The notes under the pieces: model-generated | What the model saw: only the letters and a program-made list of their open reading frames with translations | Databases searched by the model: none | What the model was told of the DNA's origin: nothing | Program-made: the position numbers and the translations under genes | Shown here: positions 1 to 7,369 of the stretch, piece after piece | Position numbering within the stretch: the stretch's first letter is position 1 | Layout of the letters: each line of letters opens with the position of its first letter | Source of the DNA: JAGMXM01 sp964458325 | GTDB lineage: Bacteria; Verrucomicrobiota; Verrucomicrobiia; Limisphaerales; UBA1319 | Reading direction: 5' to 3' | Assembly (NCBI GenBank): GCA_964458325.1 | Contig: CAYWIM010000077.1 | Span: 1-23,728, forward strand | DNA: 23,728 bases

Positions 1-25
1 TCCCTACCTTCCAAGGATATAAACA

Positions 26-53
26 TTTCCGCGTCATTCCGCGTCATTCCGCG
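26..53. repeat. Short tandem repeat, unit gcgtcattcc
   Basis: Two exact head-to-tail copies of the 10-base unit gcgtcattcc occupy 31-50. They are flanked by a degenerate half unit (tttcc) and a trailing gcg. Short intergenic tandem repeats of this style are common in verrucomicrobial genomes, which is background knowledge. No coding role is visible. Confidence 0.7.
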
Positions 54-184
54 GGCACAAATCCGTGGCTTGGAGCTGGATGCCTCTCCTTGCTCTCCGT
101 GTTCTCGGTAATGATAAAATCCAAGATACCTTTCACCACCGAGCTTTGATTGCCCCAAAAAACTCAAAAAGACGCAAAAAGAGT

Positions 185-213
185 TGATTCGTGTCCTTCG
201 TGTCCTTCGTGGT
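185..213. repeat. Tandem repeat, unit tccttcgtg
   Basis: A degenerate unit (tgattcgtg) is followed by two exact copies of the 9-base unit tccttcgtg at 194-211, running directly into the first long direct-repeat copy. Motifs like this recur in verrucomicrobial intergenic DNA and are often wrongly translated as small proteins. Confidence 0.7.
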
Positions 214-338
214 GAAAAGAATTTTTGCTGGTTCCCCTCTCCCTTGACCCTCTCCCCGCTGGCGCGGGGCGAGGGAATGGGAACTGGCTCGCAAGAGATC
301 GAGCGGCGCCCACGGAGTGGCCGCCCTACCCTTCGGCT
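209..338. repeat. Long direct repeat, copy 1, with internal hairpin
   Basis: This segment recurs nearly unchanged at 384-517. It starts at cgtggtgaaa and ends at cttcggct. Inside it, 249-259 and 264-274 form 11-base inverted arms with one mismatch around the loop tggc. The element therefore looks like a REP-type extragenic palindrome embedded in a longer repeat, and transcripts of either strand should fold into a stable GC hairpin. Confidence 0.8.
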
Positions 339-383
339 GTCGGCTTATGAAATTCAATTCGTGATTCGCGGGCAACTTCTTCG

Positions 384-517
384 CGTGGTGAAAGAATTTT
401 TGTTGGTTCCCCTCTCCCTTGACCCAGCCTCTCCCCGCTGGCGCGGGGCGAGGGAATGGGAACTGGCTCGCAAGAGATCGAGCGGCGCCCACGGAGTGGT
501 CGCCCTACCTTTCGGCT
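384..517. repeat. Long direct repeat, copy 2, with internal hairpin
   Basis: This is the second copy of the element at 209-338. It differs by a few substitutions and a 4-base insertion just before the hairpin, whose arms are 428-438 and 443-453. The spacing of about 45 bases between copies and their high identity suggest a recent local duplication or paired insertion. Confidence 0.8.
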
Positions 518-761
518 TGCGGGACACGAAGCTATCGCGTCCGGCTGAAAGCCCACAAGCGGACAAGGCCGGCAAGAGAGTGGGCCCTCCTGCTGGGGGG
601 CGCGGATTTCGATTTGCGGTGGCTCGCCAAGGAACCAGCCGGGTGCCGACCGGGAGGGGCAACCGCTTCGCGGACGCTTCACATCGGATTTGGCGCCGGT
701 AAATGCTTTGACCCACGGCGCAACTTTTTCTACTGTCCGTTGTTGAGAATTGGGGAAACGC

Positions 762-2510
762 ATGGCTTTTGCCTCGATCAAGACGGTTTTTGCGCGGGCC
801 GGCCTGGCTGCTCCGGAGCAGGTGGACCAATGGCTTCGGGCGTGGCGGACGGCGGTGGAGAGCGGCTCGACCGAATCGCAGCTGGCCTTCTTTTTTCGGG
901 AGCAGGGCCTCCCGGAAGACCGGTTCCTGGAGAAGCTGGCGGCGGCGCTGGGCTGGCCCTACCTCGATTTGCCTCGCTTGACTGTCAGCGCGGAGGCGCG
1001 CCAGAAGATCACCACCAAGGTCGCCTTTCAGTATCTGGTCTTGCCCACGCGCCTGGAGGAGAACCGGCTGCAGGTGGCGATATGCGATCCGTTCAACCCG
1101 GCCCTTCTGAACGCCGTCCCGTTCGACGCCGGGTGCCCGATCGAGTTCGCGCTCGCTCCGCGCGCCGAAATCGAGAAGGCCCTCAAGAAATATTATGGGG
1201 TTGGGGCCGAGACTCTCGATGAGATTGCGGAGGACGAGCCCTTGGAGCTGCTGGTGGGCGAGGAGAAGGAGATCACCGACAACGACCAGGAGGCCAGCGT
1301 CATCAAGTTCGTCAACCAGGTGATCTGGGAGGCCTACAAAGACCGCTCGACCGACATCCATTTCGAGCCGGCCGAAGACGAGCTCCGCATTCGCTATCGG
1401 ATCGATGGCATCCTGCACCAGACCCCCATGCCGCCCCAGCTCAAGCGCTACCAGGCGGCCCTGATCTCCCGCATCAAGGTCATGTCCGGCATGAACATCG
1501 CCGAGAAACGCCTCCCGCAAGATGGACGCATCAACGTCCGCATCAAAGGCGAGGAGATCGACATTCGCGTCTCGACGGTGCCCACGGTGTACGGCGAGAG
1601 CGTGTCGCTGCGCCTCCTCACGCGCGGCAAGATCTTTCTCAGCCTCGAAAAGCTCGGGTTCGCCCCCGAAGACGAGCAAGCCATCCGCGAAATCATCGTC
1701 AAACCGCACGGGATCTTCCTGGTGACGGGCCCGACGGGGTCGGGCAAATCCACCTCTCTGTACGCGTTTCTGAGCACGATCAATTCCGTGCACAAACGCA
1801 TCATCACGATCGAGGAGCCGGTCGAATACGAGCTCAAGGGGATTAACCAGATCGCGGTGCGCCCCGAGATTGGCCTGACGTTCGCGATGGGCCTGCGGCA
1901 TATCCTGCGCCAGGATCCCAATGTCATCATGGTCGGCGAGATCCGCGATCTGGAGACCGCCGAGATCGCGATCCGCGCCGCGCTGACCGGGCACCTGGTT
2001 TTCTCGACCCTGCATACCAACGATGCCCCCAGCGCCTTCACCCGGCTGATCGATATGGGGATCGAGCCCTTCCTGGTCGCGTCATCCGTCGAATGCGTCA
2101 TGGCCCAGCGCCTGGTCCGCACCATCTGCTCGCGCTGCAAGGAGGAGCAGAAGGTCGAACGCGCTTATCTCCACCGGATTGGATTCCCCCCGGAGAAGGC
2201 CGAGTCGGCCCGGTTCTATCGGGGGCGGGGCTGCGAGGAATGCCGCCAGCTGGGCTACCAAGGTCGGATGGGGATCTATGAGCTGCTGATTCTGCAGGAA
2301 ACCCTCCGGCCGCTGATCCTCAGCCGGGCTCCTGCGTCGACCATGGCCCAGCGCGCCATCGAACTGGGGATGCGCACGCTCCGCGCCGATGGATGGAACA
2401 AGGTGCTTTCCGGCAAGACAACGATCGAAGAGGTGCTGCGCGTCACCCAGGTCGAGGAGCACCTCAATGCATTGGTCGATGACCCCAAGGCCGAGGTGTG
2501 GGTCAAATGA
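762..2510 (+). CDS. gspE: Type II secretion / type IV pilus assembly ATPase (GspE/PilB family)
   Basis: This is a cytoplasmic hexameric ATPase that would power pseudopilus assembly for type II secretion. The 582-residue product has the family layout. An N-terminal GspE domain fills roughly residues 1-140. The ATPase core has Walker A GPTGSGKS at 323-330, Walker B around IMVGEIRD near 389-396, and the His box (GHLVFSTLHTND). A zinc-type tetracysteine is formed by C456, C459, C491 and C494. I chose the ATG at 762 because a GGGG run lies seven bases upstream; an in-frame TTG at 750 would add four residues. The gene opens an operon with GspL-, GspM- and GspD-like genes. PilB is the main alternative, but an operon with a secretin and no pilus twitching gene favours a T2SS-like role. 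GspF and pseudopilins are not in the window. Confidence 0.93.
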   Translation: MAFASIKTVFARAGLAAPEQVDQWLRAWRTAVESGSTESQLAFFFREQGLPEDRFLEKLAAALGWPYLDLPRLTVSAEARQKITTKVAFQYLVLPTRLEENRLQVAICDPFNPALLNAVPFDAGCPIEFALAPRAEIEKALKKYYGVGAETLDEIAEDEPLELLVGEEKEITDNDQEASVIKFVNQVIWEAYKDRSTDIHFEPAEDELRIRYRIDGILHQTPMPPQLKRYQAALISRIKVMSGMNIAEKRLPQDGRINVRIKGEEIDIRVSTVPTVYGESVSLRLLTRGKIFLSLEKLGFAPEDEQAIREIIVKPHGIFLVTGPTGSGKSTSLYAFLSTINSVHKRIITIEEPVEYELKGINQIAVRPEIGLTFAMGLRHILRQDPNVIMVGEIRDLETAEIAIRAALTGHLVFSTLHTNDAPSAFTRLIDMGIEPFLVASSVECVMAQRLVRTICSRCKEEQKVERAYLHRIGFPPEKAESARFYRGRGCEECRQLGYQGRMGIYELLILQETLRPLILSRAPASTMAQRAIELGMRTLRADGWNKVLSGKTTIEEVLRVTQVEEHLNALVDDPKAEVWVK

Positions 2511-2584
2511 ATCGCCGCGCTTTCCAGGAGCCGCCCGGTGAGGACGCCGGGCCCACACAGCCCGCCCTCCGACCCGCCCCATGA
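2507..2584 (+). CDS. Possible 25-residue coupling ORF between gspE and the gspL-like gene
   Basis: An ATG at 2507 overlaps the gspE stop (ATGA, 2507-2510) and reads 25 codons, rich in Pro, Ala and Arg, to a TGA at 2582-2584. That stop in turn overlaps the next gene's ATG at 2581 (again ATGA). The product starts MNRRAFQEPP and resembles no family I recognise. Its value may lie in being translated, carrying ribosomes across the 70-base gap, rather than in the peptide. The other junctions of this operon are also 4-base overlaps. It could still be chance, since a short open frame in GC-rich DNA is not rare. Confidence 0.35.
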   Translation: MNRRAFQEPPGEDAGPTQPALRPAP

Positions 2585-4218
2585 AATCGCGCCGCTACCT
2601 TGGCTTGCTTCTCATCGGGCTGGGCCTGCTGATGCCGGTCATGGGCTGGGCTGAGCTCCTGAGCGTCGGTCCCGCCACGGCACTGGCAGGCGGATTGGCC
2701 TTCGTGCTGCTCTCCTTTCGATCGCCCCGGGCGGACGGCGCCGGCGAAGGCGCGGCCGACGGCTCGACGGGGCCGGCCTTCTCCGCCGCCGAGCTGAGTT
2801 CTTCCCATCCCGCCCGCCGTTCTCGCGGCCAGCGTTTTCACAGTGGCAACGTGCTCGAGATGGCCGGCGAGCACTGTTCGCTATGGCGATTCTCGGTGAA
2901 CAACGGCAAGGTCGGCCTGGAAGGCGAATCGACTGCCGGCTCAGGCCAGCCGTTGCCGGCCCGGTGGATCACGCGGGACTGGCGTTCCCTGTGGCAGCCC
3001 ACGCTCAATCTGGCTTGGCTGCCGGCGGATCAGGTTTTCTTGCGCGTGCTCGAACTGCCGGCAGCCAACCAGGCCGAGCTGGTGTCCATGGTCGAACTGC
3101 AGCTCGAGAAGATCTCGCCGCTGCCGGTCGCCCAGATCGTCTGGACCGTCGAGCCGTATTCATCGGGCGCGGGCCAGAACCCGGCTGCGATCGTGATCAT
3201 GGCGCCCCGGAACCGGGTCGAGGAGTACCTGGGCAAGCTCGAAAGCCGCGGGTTTCTGGCCGATCGGCTCGATCTGCCGCTAGTGCATGAGATGCTGGCC
3301 GCGCCGCGATCGGGGAGCGGATTGTCGGTGTATACGGACGCTGCTCCGGACGCCTCCCGATGCCTGGCGGCGTGGTGGCACGAAGGGCGCCTTCAGAGCC
3401 TCAACCTGTTGCCGGTCGATCCGTCCCCTCAATGGGCGCCGGTGTTGTTCGAGCAGCTGACCCAGATCGCGTGGGCCGGCGAGATCGAAGGCTGGGTCGA
3501 GACTCCCGTTCAGTGCGAGCTGGTCGCCACGCCGGAGATGGCCAGCCGATGGGCGCCGGCGCTCGAGGAGTGGAGCGGCCAGCCCGTGGCCGTCCGCGAG
3601 CCGATGGCCCGCCCTGCCCTGGCCGCCCTGAATCTCGAACGCATCGCCCGGCAGGAAACCCACGGGAATCTGCTGCCAGCCGAGCATGTCTCGCGATACC
3701 GGCAGGAATTCATCGATCGCCTCTGGATGCGCGGGCTGGCTGCGGTGGTTGTCGTCTATCTCGCCGGAGTGGCGGCCTATTTGCTGGCCGTCCAGGTCGT
3801 TCATTTCCAGAAGAGCCGCCTGGAAACCCGGATCGAGGCCCTGGGCGAATCCTACCGCCAGGCCATGCAGCTCAAGGCGCGCGTCCAGGCGCTCCAGGAC
3901 CGGGTCAACCTGAAGTACGCCGCTCTGGAATCGTGGAAGGCCGCCGCCACCCTGCTCCCCACCGACCTGCGCCTCACGGACCTGATATTCGACAAGGGGC
4001 GCACGCTGACCATTCATGGGCTGGCACCCGCCGACCAGGTCAGCCAGATCATCGATTATAACCAATCCATCAGCCAGTACCGGATCGAAGACGGCGACCA
4101 TGCTTCACTGTTCGCCAAGGTCAACCCTTATAACTCGACGCCCCGTCCCGGACCCGGGGGTGTCGCCATGGTGGCCTGGAACTTCACCTGCGAACTCAAA
4201 CGAACGGAGCTGGAATGA
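2581..4218 (+). CDS. GspL-like inner-membrane assembly protein (PilM-PilN type fusion)
   Basis: This protein likely links the ATPase to the inner-membrane platform. The 545-residue product begins with a hydrophobic stretch at about 5-47, possibly two membrane passes. A PilM/GspL-like cytoplasmic region follows at about 85-350, including the typical 'VELQLEKISPLP' segment near 170. A transmembrane helix sits near 382-403, followed by a coiled coil at about 405-445 and a PilN-like C-terminal domain. GspL proteins combine the PilM and PilN parts in this order, but the extra N-terminal hydrophobic hairpin is not usual. It overlaps the next gene by ATGA at 4215-4218. The assignment rests on layout and neighbours more than on sequence identity. 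Internal Met codons could trim the N-terminus. Confidence 0.75.
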   Translation: MKSRRYLGLLLIGLGLLMPVMGWAELLSVGPATALAGGLAFVLLSFRSPRADGAGEGAADGSTGPAFSAAELSSSHPARRSRGQRFHSGNVLEMAGEHCSLWRFSVNNGKVGLEGESTAGSGQPLPARWITRDWRSLWQPTLNLAWLPADQVFLRVLELPAANQAELVSMVELQLEKISPLPVAQIVWTVEPYSSGAGQNPAAIVIMAPRNRVEEYLGKLESRGFLADRLDLPLVHEMLAAPRSGSGLSVYTDAAPDASRCLAAWWHEGRLQSLNLLPVDPSPQWAPVLFEQLTQIAWAGEIEGWVETPVQCELVATPEMASRWAPALEEWSGQPVAVREPMARPALAALNLERIARQETHGNLLPAEHVSRYRQEFIDRLWMRGLAAVVVVYLAGVAAYLLAVQVVHFQKSRLETRIEALGESYRQAMQLKARVQALQDRVNLKYAALESWKAAATLLPTDLRLTDLIFDKGRTLTIHGLAPADQVSQIIDYNQSISQYRIEDGDHASLFAKVNPYNSTPRPGPGGVAMVAWNFTCELKRTELE

Positions 4219-4862
4219 GTTCGTATTTCGACCGCCTCAACCTTCGCCCCCAGGAGCGGCGCCTGGTCGTCGGCGTCGCCGCCGTGGTCTTCGCCGTGTT
4301 GAACTTCTGGTTTCTCTGGCCGCATTTCGGCGATTTCCAGAAAGCCCGGACCGAGCTGAAGACCGTCAACGCCAAGCTGGCGGACTACGAGCGCGACACG
4401 GCGGCCGAACGCATCGCCGATCTCCAGCGCCGGCTCACCGAACTCGAAGGCCAAGGCTCGTCCGTTCTCCCCTCCGAGCAGTCCTTGGATCTGATCCGCG
4501 CGATCCAATCCCAGGCGGCTCAAAGCGGCGTCACGATCAATTCGCAAAGCGAGGTGGTCACCTCGAGCAACACGCGGACCAACGAGTATTTCGAGGAGAA
4601 ATCGCGCCTGATCACCGTGCTGACCGGCGAGAAGGAGCTGGTGGATTTTCTGGTTTCTCTCGGATCGACCAACTCGATCATCCGGGTTCGCAGCATGACC
4701 CTGCGGCCGGATCCATCGCAAACCCGGCTCCAAGGCTCGATCACGCTGGTGGCCAGCTATCAGAAAAGCCGGCCCAAACCGGCTCCGCCCCCCTCCGGAG
4801 CCACGGCGCCCCCGGCCAGGCCCGCCACGCCAACCGCGAGCGCAACCGCCAATCAACCGTGA
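4215..4862 (+). CDS. GspM/PilO-like inner-membrane assembly protein
   Basis: This is a 215-residue bitopic protein. It has a short cytoplasmic N-terminus, one transmembrane helix at about residues 18-36, a coiled-coil stretch at about 40-80, and a periplasmic ferredoxin-like region at about 90-180. The C-terminal tail is rich in Pro, Ala and Thr. This is the build of PilO and GspM, which pair with PilN/GspL in the periplasm, and the gene directly follows the PilN-containing gene. Start and stop overlap both neighbours by four bases (ATGA at 4215, GTGA at 4859), implying translational coupling. The Pro/Ala tail is longer than in typical PilO and resembles the linker at the start of the secretin. 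Confidence 0.78.
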   Translation: MSSYFDRLNLRPQERRLVVGVAAVVFAVLNFWFLWPHFGDFQKARTELKTVNAKLADYERDTAAERIADLQRRLTELEGQGSSVLPSEQSLDLIRAIQSQAAQSGVTINSQSEVVTSSNTRTNEYFEEKSRLITVLTGEKELVDFLVSLGSTNSIIRVRSMTLRPDPSQTRLQGSITLVASYQKSRPKPAPPPSGATAPPARPATPTASATANQP

Positions 4863-7228
4863 AAAAACATCTCTACATCCTGCTGACCGCGGTGGGGCTG
4901 CCCACTACCATCTTTCTCCTCGCTCAGCTCCCGCACTCGCCGGGCACGGCGGCATCCTCGAACGCACCTTCAACCTCGACGCTGGGGCCGCCGGCGCCCG
5001 GCCCCGCGCCAGCCGTCTCGACAGCCCCACCGGCTCGAAGCTCGATTTATGGCGGCAGCCGCCCAACGGCCCTCCCGATTGCGGGACAATCCAATGCCCC
5101 CTCCGCAGCCACACCCGCCTCGTCCCGGCTGACGACACCTCCGATGGCCGCTTCCACGATCGCGACGGGCGCGGCAGCCCGCCGATATACTCCACCCGCA
5201 TGGGTCCCTCCGCAGCCCTCCGCCGCCACCGGCGCTCCAGCCCCGGCCGCCACCGCGCCCGCTGCCGCCGCGCCATCGTTCCCGGCATTTCCTCAGCCGG
5301 CAGCGCCCCCCGCACCCGCTGCACCCGCTGCCGCCGCACCATCGTTCCCGGCATTTCCTCAACCGCCGGCGCCCCCGTCGCCCGCGCCTCCGTCACCAGG
5401 CGCCGTCGGCCAGCCGGCGGCCGAATTGGCGATGCCAGGCATCACCATCAATTTCCCGAATGCACCGCTTGAAAGCGTGCTGGACTTCTATGGGGAGCTG
5501 GTTGGCCGGACGATCCTGCGCGCGCCGACGCTCCAGGCCACTTCCACGATCAACCTCAAGGCGCGGACGCCGCTCACGCGCGAGGAAGCCCGCCAAGCCC
5601 TGGACACCGTCCTGGCCCTCAACAATGTCTCCATGATCCCGATGGGCGATAAATTCGTCACGGCCGTTCCCGTGACCCAGGCGCTGCAAGAGGCCAACGC
5701 CTTCTCGAGCATCGCATCCACCAACCTGCCCGAAGCTGCCCAGTTCATGACGGAGATTGTCCAGCTCACCAACGCGCTTCCGAGCGAGGTGGTTGCCTCG
5801 ATTCAGCCCTTTGCCAAGGTGCCTGGCGGCATCGTCCCCATCGACAGCAGCCAGGTTCTCGTCATTCGCGATTACGCGATCAACATCAAACGCATGCTCG
5901 AGGTGATCCAGAAGATCGACGTGGCGCTTCCCTCCGACTACCAGCTCGAGGTGATCCCCATCAAGTACGGCCGGGTCGAGGATATCGTCGACGTGATGAG
6001 CGGGCTGGTTTCGGGCGCGGGCGGGGGCGGCGGCGCGGGGGCATCCAGCTCGCGCACCCGCAGCACGGCCAGCCGCACCAGCGGGAGCCGGCTCAGCATG
6101 CGGTCCTCCTCGCAGCAGCAGCAGCAGCGCGGCATGTACCCCGGCCAGCCCGTTCAACAGACTCAGCCTCAGGCCGCCACCGGGGCGCAGACTGATTTTC
6201 AGCGGCGGCTTCAGCAGATTGTCAACCGCGCGGCCGGCGGCGAAGACCTCCTGGTCGATGCCAAGATCATCCCCGATGCGCGCGCGAACTCGCTGGTCGT
6301 CTACGCCAACAAACATGATCTCTCGATCCTGACCAACATTGTCTCCAAGCTCGATGTGATGCTGGCGCAGGTCCTGATCGAGGCGGTCATCATCGATGTC
6401 AACCTCAAGGACAACCTCAGCTTTGGGCTCTCGGCGGTCCAGAGCCAGCTGCAATCGGGCAACTGGACCTTCGCCGGCGGGATGGCCAACGCCGGCATCG
6501 CGGCGCCCACGGCCGGCGGCACATTCAGCAATCTCCTAGGGGGCCTGACCTACTGGACACGCTACCGGGATGACCTCGATATCGTCGTGCGCGCCATCGC
6601 CGACAAGACCGAGGCCACCGTCCTCCAACGCCCGCGCATCCAGACCACCCACGCCGTCACCGCGACGTTCAACAGCGGCTCGCAAATCGCCTACTCGGCC
6701 GGCACCTACTACGGATACGGCACCGGCGCCAATTCTTATGCGCAGTTCCTCGACGTCGGCATCATGCTCGAAGTGACACCCTACATCACCCCCGACGGTC
6801 TCGTGGTGATGGAGATCGCCCAGGAGATCAGCGAGCTGGCCGGCTACACCGAGATCAGCCCTGGGCAGCAGGCCCCCAACACCAACACCCGCAGCGCCAG
6901 CTCCACCGTCTCCGTCCGCGACGGCGAGACCATCCTTCTCGGCGGCTTCATCCGCACCTCCAAAAGCCGGTCCAATTCCGGGATCCCCCTCCTCAAGGAC
7001 ATCCCTCTGCTCGGCCCCTTGTTCCGGAGCAACAGCAAGAACAACGACCGCAGCGAGCTTCTGGTTCTCCTCCGGCCCAAGATCCTCCTGACTCCGCAGG
7101 ATGCATCGCTCAATGCCAAGCAGGAGCTCGAAAGCTCCCCCAGCATCCAGCAGGCCAAGGACGATTTCGAGGCCCAGGAGCGCGAGCTCATCCGCGCCAT
7201 GAACGAGCGCAAACGCCGCGGCCGCTGA
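4859..7228 (+). CDS. gspD: Type II secretion secretin (GspD family)
   Basis: This is the outer-membrane channel subunit, 789 residues. A GTG start at 4859 overlaps the previous stop (GTGA) and gives MKKHLYILLTAVG, a signal peptide of about 22 residues. A Pro/Ala/Ser-rich linker spans about 25-185. An N0-like domain (from ITINFPNAPLESVLDFYG, about 189) and two to three N domains follow to about 495, interrupted near 385-440 by a Gly-, Ser- and Gln-rich loop. The secretin barrel runs about 504-740, starting at VLIEAVIIDV and ending at LVLLRPKILLTP. The charged 50-residue tail is not recognisable as an S-domain. An upstream in-frame extension inside gspM is ignored because it lacks a signal peptide. 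The long linker is unusual for GspD and may span a thick periplasm or bind peptidoglycan. Confidence 0.92.
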   Translation: MKKHLYILLTAVGLPTTIFLLAQLPHSPGTAASSNAPSTSTLGPPAPGPAPAVSTAPPARSSIYGGSRPTALPIAGQSNAPSAATPASSRLTTPPMAASTIATGAAARRYTPPAWVPPQPSAATGAPAPAATAPAAAAPSFPAFPQPAAPPAPAAPAAAAPSFPAFPQPPAPPSPAPPSPGAVGQPAAELAMPGITINFPNAPLESVLDFYGELVGRTILRAPTLQATSTINLKARTPLTREEARQALDTVLALNNVSMIPMGDKFVTAVPVTQALQEANAFSSIASTNLPEAAQFMTEIVQLTNALPSEVVASIQPFAKVPGGIVPIDSSQVLVIRDYAINIKRMLEVIQKIDVALPSDYQLEVIPIKYGRVEDIVDVMSGLVSGAGGGGGAGASSSRTRSTASRTSGSRLSMRSSSQQQQQRGMYPGQPVQQTQPQAATGAQTDFQRRLQQIVNRAAGGEDLLVDAKIIPDARANSLVVYANKHDLSILTNIVSKLDVMLAQVLIEAVIIDVNLKDNLSFGLSAVQSQLQSGNWTFAGGMANAGIAAPTAGGTFSNLLGGLTYWTRYRDDLDIVVRAIADKTEATVLQRPRIQTTHAVTATFNSGSQIAYSAGTYYGYGTGANSYAQFLDVGIMLEVTPYITPDGLVVMEIAQEISELAGYTEISPGQQAPNTNTRSASSTVSVRDGETILLGGFIRTSKSRSNSGIPLLKDIPLLGPLFRSNSKNNDRSELLVLLRPKILLTPQDASLNAKQELESSPSIQQAKDDFEAQERELIRAMNERKRRGR
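5258..5365 (+). repeat. 42-bp duplication inside the secretin linker
   Basis: Two 42-base copies (5258-5299 and 5324-5365) differ at two positions and encode repeated AAAPSFPAFPQP segments at about residues 134-147 and 156-169. The copies start 66 bases apart, a multiple of three, so the reading frame is kept. This is a likely site of length variation in the Pro/Ala linker. Confidence 0.85.
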
Positions 7229-7369
7229 AGAAACAATGGGGTCGCATCAATAGTTGACATTTGTCAGGTCCGATGCGAGCCGCGCGACCCCACGCGGCGG
7301 AGGCGCAAGCGACCGGGCGGAAGGCCCGGCGTTCCGGGGCCTTCTGGACCGCGCGACCCCGGCGGCTGC
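7229..7369. terminator. Hairpin-rich gap between convergent genes, likely bidirectional terminator
   Basis: Both flanking genes end here. The gap contains several inverted repeats. GGGGTCGC at 7238-7245 pairs with GCGACCCC at 7284-7291, enclosing TGACA-TT-TGTCA at 7255-7266. CCGGGC/GCCCGG lies at 7313-7318/7324-7329, and GAAGGCCC/GGGCCTTC at 7320-7327/7337-7344. The block ccgcgcgacccc occurs twice (7280-7291 and 7349-7360). No T-tract follows the stems, so a classical intrinsic terminator is not shown; Rho-type or structure-based ending is inferred. Confidence 0.5.

Larger units (their letters stand above)
1..761. other. Gene-free, repeat-rich region upstream of the secretion operon
   Basis: No convincing gene is seen here. 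The open frames on both strands are low-complexity and overlap one another, and none resembles a known family. The stretch is made of short tandem repeats (about 26-53 and 185-213), A-rich runs around 155-181, and two long direct-repeat copies (209-338 and 384-517). The last 240 bases before gspE show no clear -35/-10 pair, so the operon promoter is not located. Confidence 0.7.

Noticed and set aside
209..517. Two long direct repeats as a CRISPR array
   Set aside because: There are only two copies, about 130 bases each, with no regular short spacers and no cas genes nearby.
184..702. Open frame over the direct repeats, starting in the tccttcgtg units
   Set aside because: It translates repeated non-coding DNA; the same peptide segments recur only because the DNA repeats.
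750..761. Alternative TTG start for gspE four codons upstream
   Set aside because: The ATG at 762 has a better placed G-rich ribosome-binding site, so it was preferred, though not proven.
354..2015. Long minus-strand frame covering the 5' half of gspE and the repeat region
   Set aside because: It shows no family resemblance and is antisense to conserved ATPase motifs.
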